NCBI RefSeq assembly: GCF_016757735.1
Contig: NZ_CP068439.1
Coordinates: 434,001-498,000 of the forward strand
Direction of reading: 5' to 3'
Origin: Aequorivita iocasae
GTDB taxonomy: Bacteria; Bacteroidota; Bacteroidia; Flavobacteriales; Flavobacteriaceae
DNA: 64,000 nt
Below the pieces are notes generated by a model that searched no databases, was not told the DNA's origin, and saw nothing but the letters and a program-made list of their open reading frames with translations. The translations under genes and the position numbers were made by a program. How positions within the stretch are numbered: position 1 is the first letter of the stretch; each line of letters opens with the position of its first letter. This document shows positions 8,254 to 17,266 of the stretch, piece after piece.

Positions 8254-9099
8254 ATGAAAATATTTAAAATCCATCTTTTTTTAATAACGCTATTTGTGAT
8301 AATAGGCAGTGCCTTTTCACAAGAAAAAAATATAGTGTACAAAACCGGTAATCCTACCGATTGGCCTTCCGAACTCGACGCAGTTATTGCAGCACCAAAA
8401 AACCATAAAATACTGTTGGAAAATGACAAGGTACGCGTGCTTGAAGTGACCTTGGCGCCGGGCGAAAAAGAGGCCCTGCACCACCACCGTTGGCCAAGTG
8501 CTTTATACATTCAAGAAGCAGGAGATTTTATTGATTACGAAGGTGATGGCAATGTAATTTTCGATTCACGTCAGCTCCCAGAACCATTACCCATGCCATT
8601 TACAATGTACAAAGAGCCAGAAGCTCCACATTCGGTAGTGAATTTGAGCAAAACGAAACCCATACGACTTATTCGGGTTGAAATGAAACAAGGGAATACA
8701 GCTCAAAACATTGCCATTATAGAGGGACTATACAAAGCTTTTTCGGCTGGCGATATTCCCACGGTACTTGCTGGATTGGATCCAAAAATAGTATGGAATG
8801 AAGCGGAGGGAAATTCGCTTGCAGACGGAAATCCATACATAGGTCCAGAGGCAGTGCTTAACGGTGTTTTTGCGCGTATTGGCGCAGAAAATGAATACTT
8901 CAAACTTAAGGATATTGAGTTGCACAATATGGACAACAACCAGGTTTTGGCAACGCTTCGGTATGAGGGAAAATTCAAACAAACCGGTAAAATATATGAT
9001 GTACAAGCCGCACATCTTTGGACATTAAAAAATGGGAAAATAGTTGCTTTTCAGCAATATGTGAACACCAAAAAATTGGCAGAGGCAGAGAAAATGTAA
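8254..9099 (+). CDS. Secreted cupin - NTF2-like fusion protein
   Basis: 281 aa with a signal peptide ending in AFSQ. Residues about 45-150 look like a cupin barrel, with a possible metal-binding HHHRW cluster and a later EAPHSV histidine. Residues about 155-275 look like an NTF2/SnoaL domain (IIEGLYKAFSAGDIPTVLAGLDPKIVWNEAEG; HLWTLKNGKIVAFQQYV). The combination suggests an exported small-molecule enzyme or sensor, but no reaction can be named. It starts 39 bases after the RidA-like gene. Confidence 0.75.
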   Translation: MKIFKIHLFLITLFVIIGSAFSQEKNIVYKTGNPTDWPSELDAVIAAPKNHKILLENDKVRVLEVTLAPGEKEALHHHRWPSALYIQEAGDFIDYEGDGNVIFDSRQLPEPLPMPFTMYKEPEAPHSVVNLSKTKPIRLIRVEMKQGNTAQNIAIIEGLYKAFSAGDIPTVLAGLDPKIVWNEAEGNSLADGNPYIGPEAVLNGVFARIGAENEYFKLKDIELHNMDNNQVLATLRYEGKFKQTGKIYDVQAAHLWTLKNGKIVAFQQYVNTKKLAEAEKM

Positions 9100-9234
9100 T
9101 TTCCCAATCAACTATATACTTCAACACGAAGTGAAAAATTTCGCCGAATGGAAAAAATTTAAGCAGAAAAGACAGTTTCCCCATGTCCCTAATTAAAAAA
9201 GGAGAATTCAATCCTCCCTTTAAAACCTAAAATC

Positions 9235-10599
9235 ATGGCAAAAGAAACTACAATAAAAAAAACAAGATTAGGAAGAGCGCTAACCGATAATGCCTTAACA
9301 AGGTACATTACCTTTTCGGCACTGTACATTGCACAGGGAATTCCAGAGGGTATCACCTATTTTGCAATACCTGCTTGGTTAGCAATGAACGGAAAATCTG
9401 CTATGGAAATCGCAGCGTATGTGGGAGTGATTGGAATTCCATGGAGTTTTAAAATTATCATTGCGCCTTTAATGGACCGTTTTACCTTGTTGGCAATGGG
9501 TAGAAAAAGGCCCTGGGTCATTTTCGGACAGCTTGGTTTAATTATAAGCTTTCTAATTATTGGATTTGTTCCAGATCCCTTGAACAATCTTTCCGCTTTA
9601 ATGACTGCTGGCTTTTTCATCAGTTTTTTTGGAGCATTTCAGGACGTGGCAACGGATGGAATGGCTGTAGATGTAATTCCGGAAAACGAACAAGCAAGAG
9701 CCAATGGCCTGATGTGGGGAACCAAAACCATTGGCATTTCGTCTTCGTTGATTATAGGTACTTGGCTTATTAATAATTTTGGTTTTTCAACAGCTATTTC
9801 TTCCCTCTCCATCGCAGTCGCAACTATTATGCTTTTCCCAATTTATTTTAGGGAACGGCCTGGCGAAAAAACAATGCCATGGACAAATGGTAAAGTTTCG
9901 CCAGATTCAAAACAAACACAGTTGAAGAGCTGGAAGCAAATTTTTAGAAGCCTCTATAAAGTTGTAAGATTAAAGTCGAGCTTGGTGTTTGCCTTCGGGA
10001 TATTTGCCGTAGGCTTGATGTTTGGGCTTATAGATACACTTTTACCTATTTTCAGCATACAGGAATTGGGGTGGACCAATTCTTCCTTTTCAAATGTATT
10101 CTCTATTACCACAGTGGTAGGAGGATTTTTGGGCATGTTTATTGGCGGTTATTTGGTAGATTATTTTGGGAAAATTAAAATGCTTTCGGTGTATTTAAGT
10201 TTCTTAACCATTCTTATTGCCGTATTTGCATCCCTAAATAATTTATGGAGCAATAATATAATTATTTATGCCTTCATCCTATCCTATTATACGCTATACA
10301 CTTTTTTATGTATTGCAATGTTCGCCTCGGCCATGCATCTTTGCTGGAAAACGGTTGCAGCTACACAATTTACGCTTTATATGGCACTTTCAAACATGGG
10401 GCGTGCAGCCGGAGCTGCAATGTTGGGTGTCTTGAAAACTAATTTCAACTGGGAAATCGTCTTTCTTGTTATCGCCCTTATGCCCGTTATTATGGTAATT
10501 CTTATTCAGTTTATAAACTTCAAGAAACATCGTGTTGCCGTAGATAGCTTTGTTATTTTAAAACATACCGTAGTGGCGCCGCACGTGATAAAAGATTAA
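9235..10599 (+). CDS. Major facilitator superfamily transporter
   Basis: 454 aa with about 12 predicted membrane segments and a central hydrophilic loop near residues 200-235. A PWVIFGQLG segment after the third helix and the early YIAQGIPEGITYFAIPAWL segment resemble AmpG-like MFS permeases, but the substrate cannot be assigned. It is the last gene of the same-strand run that begins at 2651 and could export or import the small molecule handled there (inference). Confidence 0.85.
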   Translation: MAKETTIKKTRLGRALTDNALTRYITFSALYIAQGIPEGITYFAIPAWLAMNGKSAMEIAAYVGVIGIPWSFKIIIAPLMDRFTLLAMGRKRPWVIFGQLGLIISFLIIGFVPDPLNNLSALMTAGFFISFFGAFQDVATDGMAVDVIPENEQARANGLMWGTKTIGISSSLIIGTWLINNFGFSTAISSLSIAVATIMLFPIYFRERPGEKTMPWTNGKVSPDSKQTQLKSWKQIFRSLYKVVRLKSSLVFAFGIFAVGLMFGLIDTLLPIFSIQELGWTNSSFSNVFSITTVVGGFLGMFIGGYLVDYFGKIKMLSVYLSFLTILIAVFASLNNLWSNNIIIYAFILSYYTLYTFLCIAMFASAMHLCWKTVAATQFTLYMALSNMGRAAGAAMLGVLKTNFNWEIVFLVIALMPVIMVILIQFINFKKHRVAVDSFVILKHTVVAPHVIKD

Positions 10600-10721
10600 T
10601 TAAAAATTCAATTTTTTTCAAAAAGATATTAAAACAAAAAAACTATAAAGATCATATTGTGGTTAGAGCTCCTTTGATTGTTCCGTTTAAAAACTTTTCT
10701 CAATTCTTTTCGAACTTTCCC

Positions 10722-10729
10722 TATCTTTA
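10722..10729 (+). promoter_or_regulatory. Possible -7 promoter box upstream of carbonic anhydrase
   Basis: TATCTTTA matches the Bacteroidota TAnnTTTG box in seven of eight positions and lies 29 bases before the carbonic anhydrase ATG. No clear TTTG element is seen at the expected distance upstream. Confidence 0.35.
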
Positions 10730-10757
10730 AATTCTGAAATAAATCTTCAGATGAACT

Positions 10758-11384
10758 ATGAATATCGATCAAATTTTCAAGAATAATCAAAATTGGGTAA
10801 ACGAGAAATTAGGGCTTGACCCAAATTATTTTAAAAATCTTTCCGAAGGGCAAAACCCCGAGGTGCTTTATATAGGCTGCAGCGACAGCCGTGTTACCGC
10901 AGAAGAAATAATGGGCGCCAAACCCGGCGAAGCTTTTATATTGCGAAATATCGCCAATATGGTTTCCAATTTGGACCTCAGCGCAATGAGCGTCATCAAT
11001 TATGCGGTGAGCCATTTAAAGGTAAACCATATAATCGTGTGCGGCCATTATGGTTGTGGCGGTGTAAAAGCGGCAATGCAAAGCCAGGATTTGGGAATTT
11101 TAAATCCGTGGTTGCGAAATATTCGAGATGTATATAGATTACATAAGCAGGAATTGAATAATATAAAAGACGAAGAAGAAAAATACCGCAGACTGGTTGA
11201 ACTAAACGTGCAGGAACAATGTGTAAACGTTATCAAAACCGCTGATGTTCAGATTGCCTACCGAAGTAGAAACCTTACCGTACATGGCTGGGTCATGGAT
11301 ATGGCCACCGGAAAATTGATTGATTTAAAAATTGATTTCGATAAGGTTCTCAAAGACATTATGGAAATTTACCATTTAGACTAA
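10758..11384 (+). CDS. Beta-class carbonic anhydrase
   Basis: 208 aa, usual length. It catalyses reversible hydration of CO2 to bicarbonate in the cytoplasm. The zinc-site motifs are present: CSDSR (about residues 41-45) and, further on, VCGHYGCGG with the His and Cys ligands. It is preceded by a 158-base gap with a possible promoter and followed after 33 bases by an M28 peptidase gene on the same strand. Confidence 0.96.
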   Translation: MNIDQIFKNNQNWVNEKLGLDPNYFKNLSEGQNPEVLYIGCSDSRVTAEEIMGAKPGEAFILRNIANMVSNLDLSAMSVINYAVSHLKVNHIIVCGHYGCGGVKAAMQSQDLGILNPWLRNIRDVYRLHKQELNNIKDEEEKYRRLVELNVQEQCVNVIKTADVQIAYRSRNLTVHGWVMDMATGKLIDLKIDFDKVLKDIMEIYHLD

Positions 11385-11417
11385 GAATAATACAAAACAT
11401 AAACTTTAAAAAAACCT

Positions 11418-12920
11418 ATGAAGAAATTTACAATCCTTGCTATTACATTTTGCTGCTTCATAAATACCTTTTCCCAAACCGAAAAGGAGAAAGTTGAAGC
11501 TACCGTTTCCAAAAACAAAATTGAGGGCCACATTTATTTTCTAGCAGACGATCTTTTGAAAGGAAGACAAACAGGTACTCCCGAAAATAAAATTGCGGCA
11601 TCTTACCTTGCTAATACACTTCGAAGTTATGGAGTAGAACCGGTAACCAAAAATGTAATGAAAGGATCAAGCACAGCTAGCTATTTCCAAGAAATAAAAC
11701 TGAACAAAGTGAGCCCCATAAAACGTTTGGTTTTGGCAATAGACGGAAAGGAACTCAAGAAAAAAGTGGTTTTAAAACCAAATAAAATGGAAATCATCAC
11801 CCAAGGAATCTATTTGGGCTATGGCCTAGAAGAGGATTATAAAGGAAAAGATGTCTCCGAGAAAATAATTGTAGTACGTTCTGGTGGCCCCAAAAATACC
11901 AATGTCCGCGGCGCTTTCGGGCTGGTAGAAAAAAAAGAGGAATTGGCCAAGGACCACGGTGCCATTGCTGTAATAGAGTTAATAGATGCCAGCGAAAATA
12001 GCTGGAGTTTCATTGATCACAATTTTAATAACGAGCGCTTAGAAATTGCTGAAAAAGAAAAGTCAAATAGTAATGAAAAAAATATTGGTTATTTATGGGT
12101 TCAGGACGAAAATCACATTTTTGCCAAATCGCTTGAAGAAAAAAATAATATAAAAATTAAATTGATGATGGAAGGAGAAGATAAAACCGAAATCATTACC
12201 CAAAACGTTATTGGCATGGTGGAAGGTTCTGATCCAAAACTAAAGGAAGAATTCATCATTTATTCGGCACATTACGATCATGTAGGCATCGGTAAACCAG
12301 ACGAAAATGGAGATGACATATACAATGGTGCAAGGGACAATGCAGTAGGAACCACAACAGTTTTAAGTATGGCCGAAAACATCGCAAAACATCCAACCAA
12401 ACGTTCGGCTTTATTCATTTTTTTCACAGGGGAAGAAAAAGGTTTGCTCGGAAGTCAATATTACGTTGAAAACCCATTGCTCCCCTTAAATAAAATGGTT
12501 TATTGTTTCAATAGTGACAATGGAGGCTATAATGACACTTCTGTAATTTCAATTATAGGCTTACCCAGGACTACTGCTGCTGCAAATATAAAAGAAGCCG
12601 CAACTGTTTTTGGATTAAAAGCAATAGATGATGCCGCTCCCGAACAAAATCTTTTTGACCGAAGCGACAACGTGGTTTTTGCTCAAAAAGGTATTCCCGC
12701 GCCTACTTTTTCTTTAGGATTTCAATCTTTTGATGGCGACGTTACCAAATACTACCATCAACCCAGTGATGAGGCAGACACGCTGGACTATGACTATTTG
12801 CTGAAATTTTTTCAAAGCTATGTGATGGCAGGAAGGTTAATAGCGAACGACCCCACAACCCCTAAGTGGACAAGTGGTGACCAATATGAAGAAGCCGGTA
12901 AAAAGCTCTACGTAAATTAA
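11418..12920 (+). CDS. Secreted M28-family metallopeptidase
   Basis: 500 aa with a signal peptide (ending NTFSQ). The M28 zinc-aminopeptidase ligands are recognisable: AHYDHVG (His), GARDNAVG (bridging Asp), FTGEEKGLLGS (catalytic Glu plus ligand), NSDNGG (Asp) and YHQPSDEAD (His). The region around residues 100-230 would be a PA-like insert. It likely removes N-terminal residues from peptides outside the inner membrane. Full length; substrate unknown. Confidence 0.93.
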   Translation: MKKFTILAITFCCFINTFSQTEKEKVEATVSKNKIEGHIYFLADDLLKGRQTGTPENKIAASYLANTLRSYGVEPVTKNVMKGSSTASYFQEIKLNKVSPIKRLVLAIDGKELKKKVVLKPNKMEIITQGIYLGYGLEEDYKGKDVSEKIIVVRSGGPKNTNVRGAFGLVEKKEELAKDHGAIAVIELIDASENSWSFIDHNFNNERLEIAEKEKSNSNEKNIGYLWVQDENHIFAKSLEEKNNIKIKLMMEGEDKTEIITQNVIGMVEGSDPKLKEEFIIYSAHYDHVGIGKPDENGDDIYNGARDNAVGTTTVLSMAENIAKHPTKRSALFIFFTGEEKGLLGSQYYVENPLLPLNKMVYCFNSDNGGYNDTSVISIIGLPRTTAAANIKEAATVFGLKAIDDAAPEQNLFDRSDNVVFAQKGIPAPTFSLGFQSFDGDVTKYYHQPSDEADTLDYDYLLKFFQSYVMAGRLIANDPTTPKWTSGDQYEEAGKKLYVN

Positions 12921-12929
12921 ACTTTAAAA

Positions 12930-14717
12930 TCACATCCGTTCGGGAACTTCAATACCCAAAAGAGCAAAAGCACTTTTTATAACCTCTCCCACAGCTTTTG
13001 AAAGTTTTACGCGGAATGCTTTTTCTGTTTCATTATCCGTTGCTAAGATTGGTACATTTTGGTAAAAACTGTTAAATTCCTTTACCAAATCATAGGTATA
13101 GTTCGCAATAAGCGCAGGACTGTAATTCTCAGCCGCCAAGTGGATAGTATGTGGGAATTGCTGGATAATTTTAATGAGCTCTTTTTCTTTTGGATGTATT
13201 TCAAATTGTTCACCAATAAAAGTTTCGACAGCGCTCAACTTGACATCGGCCGCTTTTCGTAAAATAGACTGAATCCGCGCATAGGTATATTGAATAAACG
13301 GCCCCGTATTTCCTTGAAAATCCACACTTTCCTCGGGATTGAAAAGAATCCGTTTTTTAGGATCAACTTTCAAAATGTAATATTTCAAAGCACCCAAACC
13401 AATCATTCGGTAAAGTGCTTCCTTTTCTTCTTTTGAAAAATCATCAATCTTTCCAAGTTCTTCCGAAATAGTGCGAGCAGTCTCAGTCATTTGCGAAATC
13501 AAATCATCTGCGTCAACTACCGTCCCCTCTCGGCTTTTCATTTTACCGGAGGGCAGATCCACCATTCCATAACTTAAATGAAACAGATTTTTAGCCCAAC
13601 TGTAACCCAGTTTTTTCAGAATCAAAAACAAAACCTTAAAATGGTAATCCTGCTCGTTACCAACGGTATAAATCATTCCGCCAACGTCTGGGTGATCTTT
13701 AACGCGTTGCACGGCAGTACCGATGTCCTGCGTCATATAAACCGCTGTGCCGTCGCTTCGTAATACAAGTTTTTCATCAAGGCCTTCTTCGGTCAAATCG
13801 CACCAAACAGAGCCATCATCCTTCATAAAAAAAACGTCTTTTTTTAAGCCTTCCTCTATAATATCTTTTCCTAAAAGATAGGTATCGCTTTCGTAATAAT
13901 AAAAATCGAAATCTACGCCAATGGATTTATAAGTTTCCTCAAAACCACTGTAAACCCAGCCGTTCATTTTATTCCAAAGCGCGACGGTTTCTTTATTGCC
14001 AGCCTCCCATTTTCTAAGCATTTCCTGTGCTTCCAGAATAAGGGGCGCTTGGGCTTTTGCTTCTTCCTCAGTTTTACCTTCGGCTTTTAAAGCCTCTATT
14101 TGCTTTTTGTATTCCTTATCAAATTTTACATAGTAGTTCCCAACAAGTTTATCGCCTTTCAAATCAGTACTATTGGGAGTTTCCCCATTTCCGAATTTTT
14201 CCCAAGCGAGCATACTTTTACAAATATGTATCCCGCGGTCGTTGATGATTTGTGTTTTATACACTTTTTTTCCTGCAGCTTTTTCAATTTCTGCCACGGA
14301 ATAGCCGAGCAATACATTCCGAACGTGCCCCAAGTGCAGCGGTTTATTTGTATTTGGAGATGAATATTCTACCATCAATGCTTCCTTACCCTGCGGAACT
14401 TTTCCGAAGGAAGAAAAATCAGGAACGGAGTTGAAAAAATTCAAATAGTACGAATCGCTCAAAACAATGTTCAAAAAGCCCTGTACAACGTTGAATTTTT
14501 CAATCTCAGAAACATGTTCAACCAAATAGTCGCCAATGGCCTCCCCTATTTGCACAGGATTTCCTTTAACAACGCGCAACATCGGGAAAACAACAGCGGT
14601 GATATCGCCTTCAAAATCCTTGCGGGTGGGCTGTAATTCTACCGATTCAAGTTTTGCACCGTACAGTTTTTCGACTGCGATTTTAATTTGGGTTTCCAAT
14701 GTTTGCTGAAATGTCAT
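12930..14717 (-). CDS. argS: Arginine--tRNA ligase
   Basis: 595 aa class I aminoacyl-tRNA synthetase that charges tRNA-Arg. N-terminal Add1-like domain, then the HIGH-type motif SSPNTNKPLHLGHVRN near residue 120, a KMSKS-equivalent GKMKSREGT, and a DALR-type anticodon-binding domain at the C-terminus (ending ALLGIEVPERM). It is convergent with the M28 gene (9-base gap) and divergent from MarC. The leader upstream of its start holds an array of 7-base AT-rich repeats. Confidence 0.98.
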   Translation of the reverse strand: MTFQQTLETQIKIAVEKLYGAKLESVELQPTRKDFEGDITAVVFPMLRVVKGNPVQIGEAIGDYLVEHVSEIEKFNVVQGFLNIVLSDSYYLNFFNSVPDFSSFGKVPQGKEALMVEYSSPNTNKPLHLGHVRNVLLGYSVAEIEKAAGKKVYKTQIINDRGIHICKSMLAWEKFGNGETPNSTDLKGDKLVGNYYVKFDKEYKKQIEALKAEGKTEEEAKAQAPLILEAQEMLRKWEAGNKETVALWNKMNGWVYSGFEETYKSIGVDFDFYYYESDTYLLGKDIIEEGLKKDVFFMKDDGSVWCDLTEEGLDEKLVLRSDGTAVYMTQDIGTAVQRVKDHPDVGGMIYTVGNEQDYHFKVLFLILKKLGYSWAKNLFHLSYGMVDLPSGKMKSREGTVVDADDLISQMTETARTISEELGKIDDFSKEEKEALYRMIGLGALKYYILKVDPKKRILFNPEESVDFQGNTGPFIQYTYARIQSILRKAADVKLSAVETFIGEQFEIHPKEKELIKIIQQFPHTIHLAAENYSPALIANYTYDLVKEFNSFYQNVPILATDNETEKAFRVKLSKAVGEVIKSAFALLGIEVPERM

Positions 14718-14749
14718 ACTAAAATTTTAGAGTGCAAAGATACTTTTTT

Positions 14750-14786
14750 GAATTTTGAATTTTCAATTTTGAATTTTGAATTTTTA
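14750..14786. repeat. Heptamer-type tandem repeat upstream of argS
   Basis: Five 7-base units of the type GAATTTT (one unit reads CAATTTT) lie 33 bases outside the argS start codon. The unit length equals that of the ACTCAAT arrays upstream of trpC and trpB. Confidence 0.75.
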
Positions 14787-14864
14787 GAAGCCATCAAATA
14801 ACTTTCTTTTAAAGTTTTGGTAATCTTCAAACACAAAAACCAAACGTCCTTTGCCGAAAAAACT

Positions 14865-15497
14865 ATGGACATTTTTTTATATGTATTTGCCGCGCTTTTT
14901 TCAGTAATAAACCCATTGGGTACGGTACCAGTATTTGTAGGGTTGACGAGCGATGAAAGCACTCAGGAACGCAACAAGACCTCGCTTTTGACCACGATAA
15001 ATGTGGTGGTAATTTTAATCATTTCCTTCTTTGCCGGAACCTATTTATTGGCCTTTTTCGGAATAAGTTTGAACGCACTCCGGATTGCAGGAGGAATGAT
15101 AATAGTAACCTCTGGCTTTGCGCTGTTGACGGGAACTTTTTCAAAGCACAAAGGGATGAAAAATAAAAGGGTGCAAAAGGATTTGGACAAACGCGAAAAG
15201 TTTTCGCTCACTCCGCTTGCAATCCCTATGCTTGCAGGGCCTGGCTCCATTTCACTATTGATAACGTTCAATCAGGAATATCAAAAAACAGCAGCTATAT
15301 TTTGGGTAATTCTCGCTGTATTGGCTGTGGGGCTATCCACATTTATTATTCTGAGAAGTTCGCACTACATAAGCAAATTTTTAGGTGCTTCGGGCATTAA
15401 TGCTATTTCCAGAATAGTTGGATTTATAGTAATTTCAATAGGTGTGGAATATATCAGTGCAGCCGTAATTGCAATTCTTCAAAACATTCAATTTTAA
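14865..15497 (+). CDS. MarC-family integral membrane protein
   Basis: 210 aa from the ATG at 14865. An upstream in-frame codon at 14817 would add a hydrophilic extension before the first membrane segment and is less likely. Six hydrophobic segments and the conserved FSVINPLGTVPVF and PLAIPMLAGPGS motifs identify the MarC/UPF0056 family. Despite the name, the family has no established transport substrate. It ends 4 bases before a small convergent gene. Confidence 0.92.
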   Translation: MDIFLYVFAALFSVINPLGTVPVFVGLTSDESTQERNKTSLLTTINVVVILIISFFAGTYLLAFFGISLNALRIAGGMIIVTSGFALLTGTFSKHKGMKNKRVQKDLDKREKFSLTPLAIPMLAGPGSISLLITFNQEYQKTAAIFWVILAVLAVGLSTFIILRSSHYISKFLGASGINAISRIVGFIVISIGVEYISAAVIAILQNIQF

Positions 15498-15500
15498 ATA

Positions 15501-15707
15501 TTAACGACGGTTTTTAAGCAGTGCGCTAGCAATAAGCGCCAAAACCCCAATACCAATCATTCCAAGTGTTTGATTGGTCAATCCTTCCTTTGCATTTACT
15601 TCCAAAGGGCCTATATCCAAAACCTGTTGTGGAACAAAAGCATTGTAAAGTCCAAAAACAATCAAAACCACTCCTACAATTAGCAATACAATTTTTAAAA
15701 TTTTCAT
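15501..15707 (-). CDS. Small two-helix membrane protein, DUF3185-like
   Basis: 68 aa from the ATG at 15707. Two hydrophobic segments (about residues 3-22 and 47-64) flank a short soluble loop and end in a basic LLKNRR tail. The layout resembles DUF3185 proteins; function unknown. It is convergent with MarC. Confidence 0.7.
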   Translation of the reverse strand: MKILKIVLLIVGVVLIVFGLYNAFVPQQVLDIGPLEVNAKEGLTNQTLGMIGIGVLALIASALLKNRR

Positions 15708-15832
15708 GATTTTTGATTTATTTGGTTGAAGTTTTAAAGATACCGCATTGAAAAAGATGCGCTGCAACAACTTAACGGGTTTTTAACTATTGTTTAATTA
15801 TTAAAATTTATCTTTAAACAAAATATTTTAAA

Positions 15833-17266
15833 TTGAAAATTCTACTCACAGGCGCCAATGGATACATTGGTATGCGATTGCTTCCCGAACTTTTGGAAAA
15901 CGGACACGATATAATTTGTGCCGTCCGGGACAAAAATAGGCTTCCGCTCGATTCGGAAACCACGAAAAAGGTAACCGTAATTGAAGTAGATTTTGCCGAT
16001 GAAGTAAACACCGAATCATTCCCAAAAGATATTGATGCCGCTTATTATTTAATACACTCGATGAGCGGCTCCACCAAAAATTTTGATGAAGTTGAAGCCC
16101 GATCTGCAGAAAACTTCAATAAATATATGGCTTCCACTACTGTAAAACAGGTTATATATTTAAGTGGTATTATAAATCAGGAAGAACTTTCAAAACACCT
16201 TTCTTCCCGAAAAAAAGTAGAGGAAATTTTATACAAAGGCAACTATAACCTTACTGTGCTACGTGCGGGAATTGTTGTGGGCAGCGGCAGTTCATCGTTT
16301 GAAATCATCAGGGATTTGTGCGAAAAATTGCCTGTAATGATCGCTCCAAAATGGTTAAAGACTAAAATCCAACCCATCGCCATTCGCGATGTGATTGCAT
16401 TTCTTTCGGGCGTATTGGATAACGAAAAATGTTTTAATCAATCTTTCGATATTGGCGGGCCGAATGTATTGACCTATAAGGAAATGTTGATGAAATATTC
16501 AAAAATCCGGGGACTGAAACTTTGGATAATTTCGGTTCCGGTTATGTCGCCACGGCTTTCTTCGTATTGGCTGTATTTTGTAACTTCAACTTCATATAAA
16601 CTCGCTGTAAATCTCGTGGACAGCATGAAAATGGAAGTTGTGGCAAGAGATAATAAATTGCAGGAAATTTTAAACATAAAGCCTATTTCATACGAAGAAG
16701 CAATAAAAAAAGCATTTTTGAAAATTGAACAAAACCTCGTGATTTCCAGTTGGAAAGATTCATTAGTGGCCGGAAGAATTTCAAATTTGAAAGAATATAT
16801 CCAAGTGCCAAAATATGGTTGTCTTAAAGACAAAAAAGTATTGAATGTAGATGACCCCGAAAGAGCGCTAAACAATATATGGGCAATTGGCGGAAAACGC
16901 GGATGGTACTATGGAAATTCACTGTGGAAAATCCGCGGATTTATGGACAGATTGGTAGGTGGAGTGGGTCTTAGACGCGGAAGAACGCACCCAGACCAAA
17001 TTTATACAGGTGATGCACTGGACTTTTGGCGTGTGCTCTACGCTGATAGGGAACGTAAGAGACTCCTACTTTTTGCTGAAATGAAACTTCCTGGCGAGGC
17101 CTGGCTGGAATTCTGCATTAATGAAAACAATGAATTAATACAGACCGCCACCTTTAGACCCAAAGGTTTGTGGGGCAGACTGTATTGGTACTTGATGCTG
17201 CCCTTCCACTATTTCATTTTTGGTGGAATGATACGAAATATAGCCAAAGCAAAAAATATAGCTTAA
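15833..17266 (+). CDS. SDR-family oxidoreductase with DUF2867 domain (TTG start)
   Basis: 477 aa, starting with TTG at 15833. This codon places the Rossmann motif (TGANGYIG) at residue 6, as in relatives; there is no ATG near it. The N-terminal 290 residues form an atypical SDR/NmrA-like NAD(P)-binding domain. The C-terminal part, about 310-475, matches DUF2867 (GGKRGWYYGNSLWKIRGFMDRL; DFWRVL). Substrate unknown. Its stop overlaps the stop of the convergent ctlX gene within the palindrome TTAA at 17263-17266. Confidence 0.88.
   Translation: MKILLTGANGYIGMRLLPELLENGHDIICAVRDKNRLPLDSETTKKVTVIEVDFADEVNTESFPKDIDAAYYLIHSMSGSTKNFDEVEARSAENFNKYMASTTVKQVIYLSGIINQEELSKHLSSRKKVEEILYKGNYNLTVLRAGIVVGSGSSSFEIIRDLCEKLPVMIAPKWLKTKIQPIAIRDVIAFLSGVLDNEKCFNQSFDIGGPNVLTYKEMLMKYSKIRGLKLWIISVPVMSPRLSSYWLYFVTSTSYKLAVNLVDSMKMEVVARDNKLQEILNIKPISYEEAIKKAFLKIEQNLVISSWKDSLVAGRISNLKEYIQVPKYGCLKDKKVLNVDDPERALNNIWAIGGKRGWYYGNSLWKIRGFMDRLVGGVGLRRGRTHPDQIYTGDALDFWRVLYADRERKRLLLFAEMKLPGEAWLEFCINENNELIQTATFRPKGLWGRLYWYLMLPFHYFIFGGMIRNIAKAKNIA

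Noticed and set aside
9194-9228. GGAG...CTCC hairpin before the MFS gene.
   Set aside because: Stem is short and imperfect, no T run in the right place; not reliable as a terminator.
17263-17266. Overlap of two stop codons within TTAA.
   Set aside because: Convergent genes sharing a TTAA palindrome are common; no function needed.
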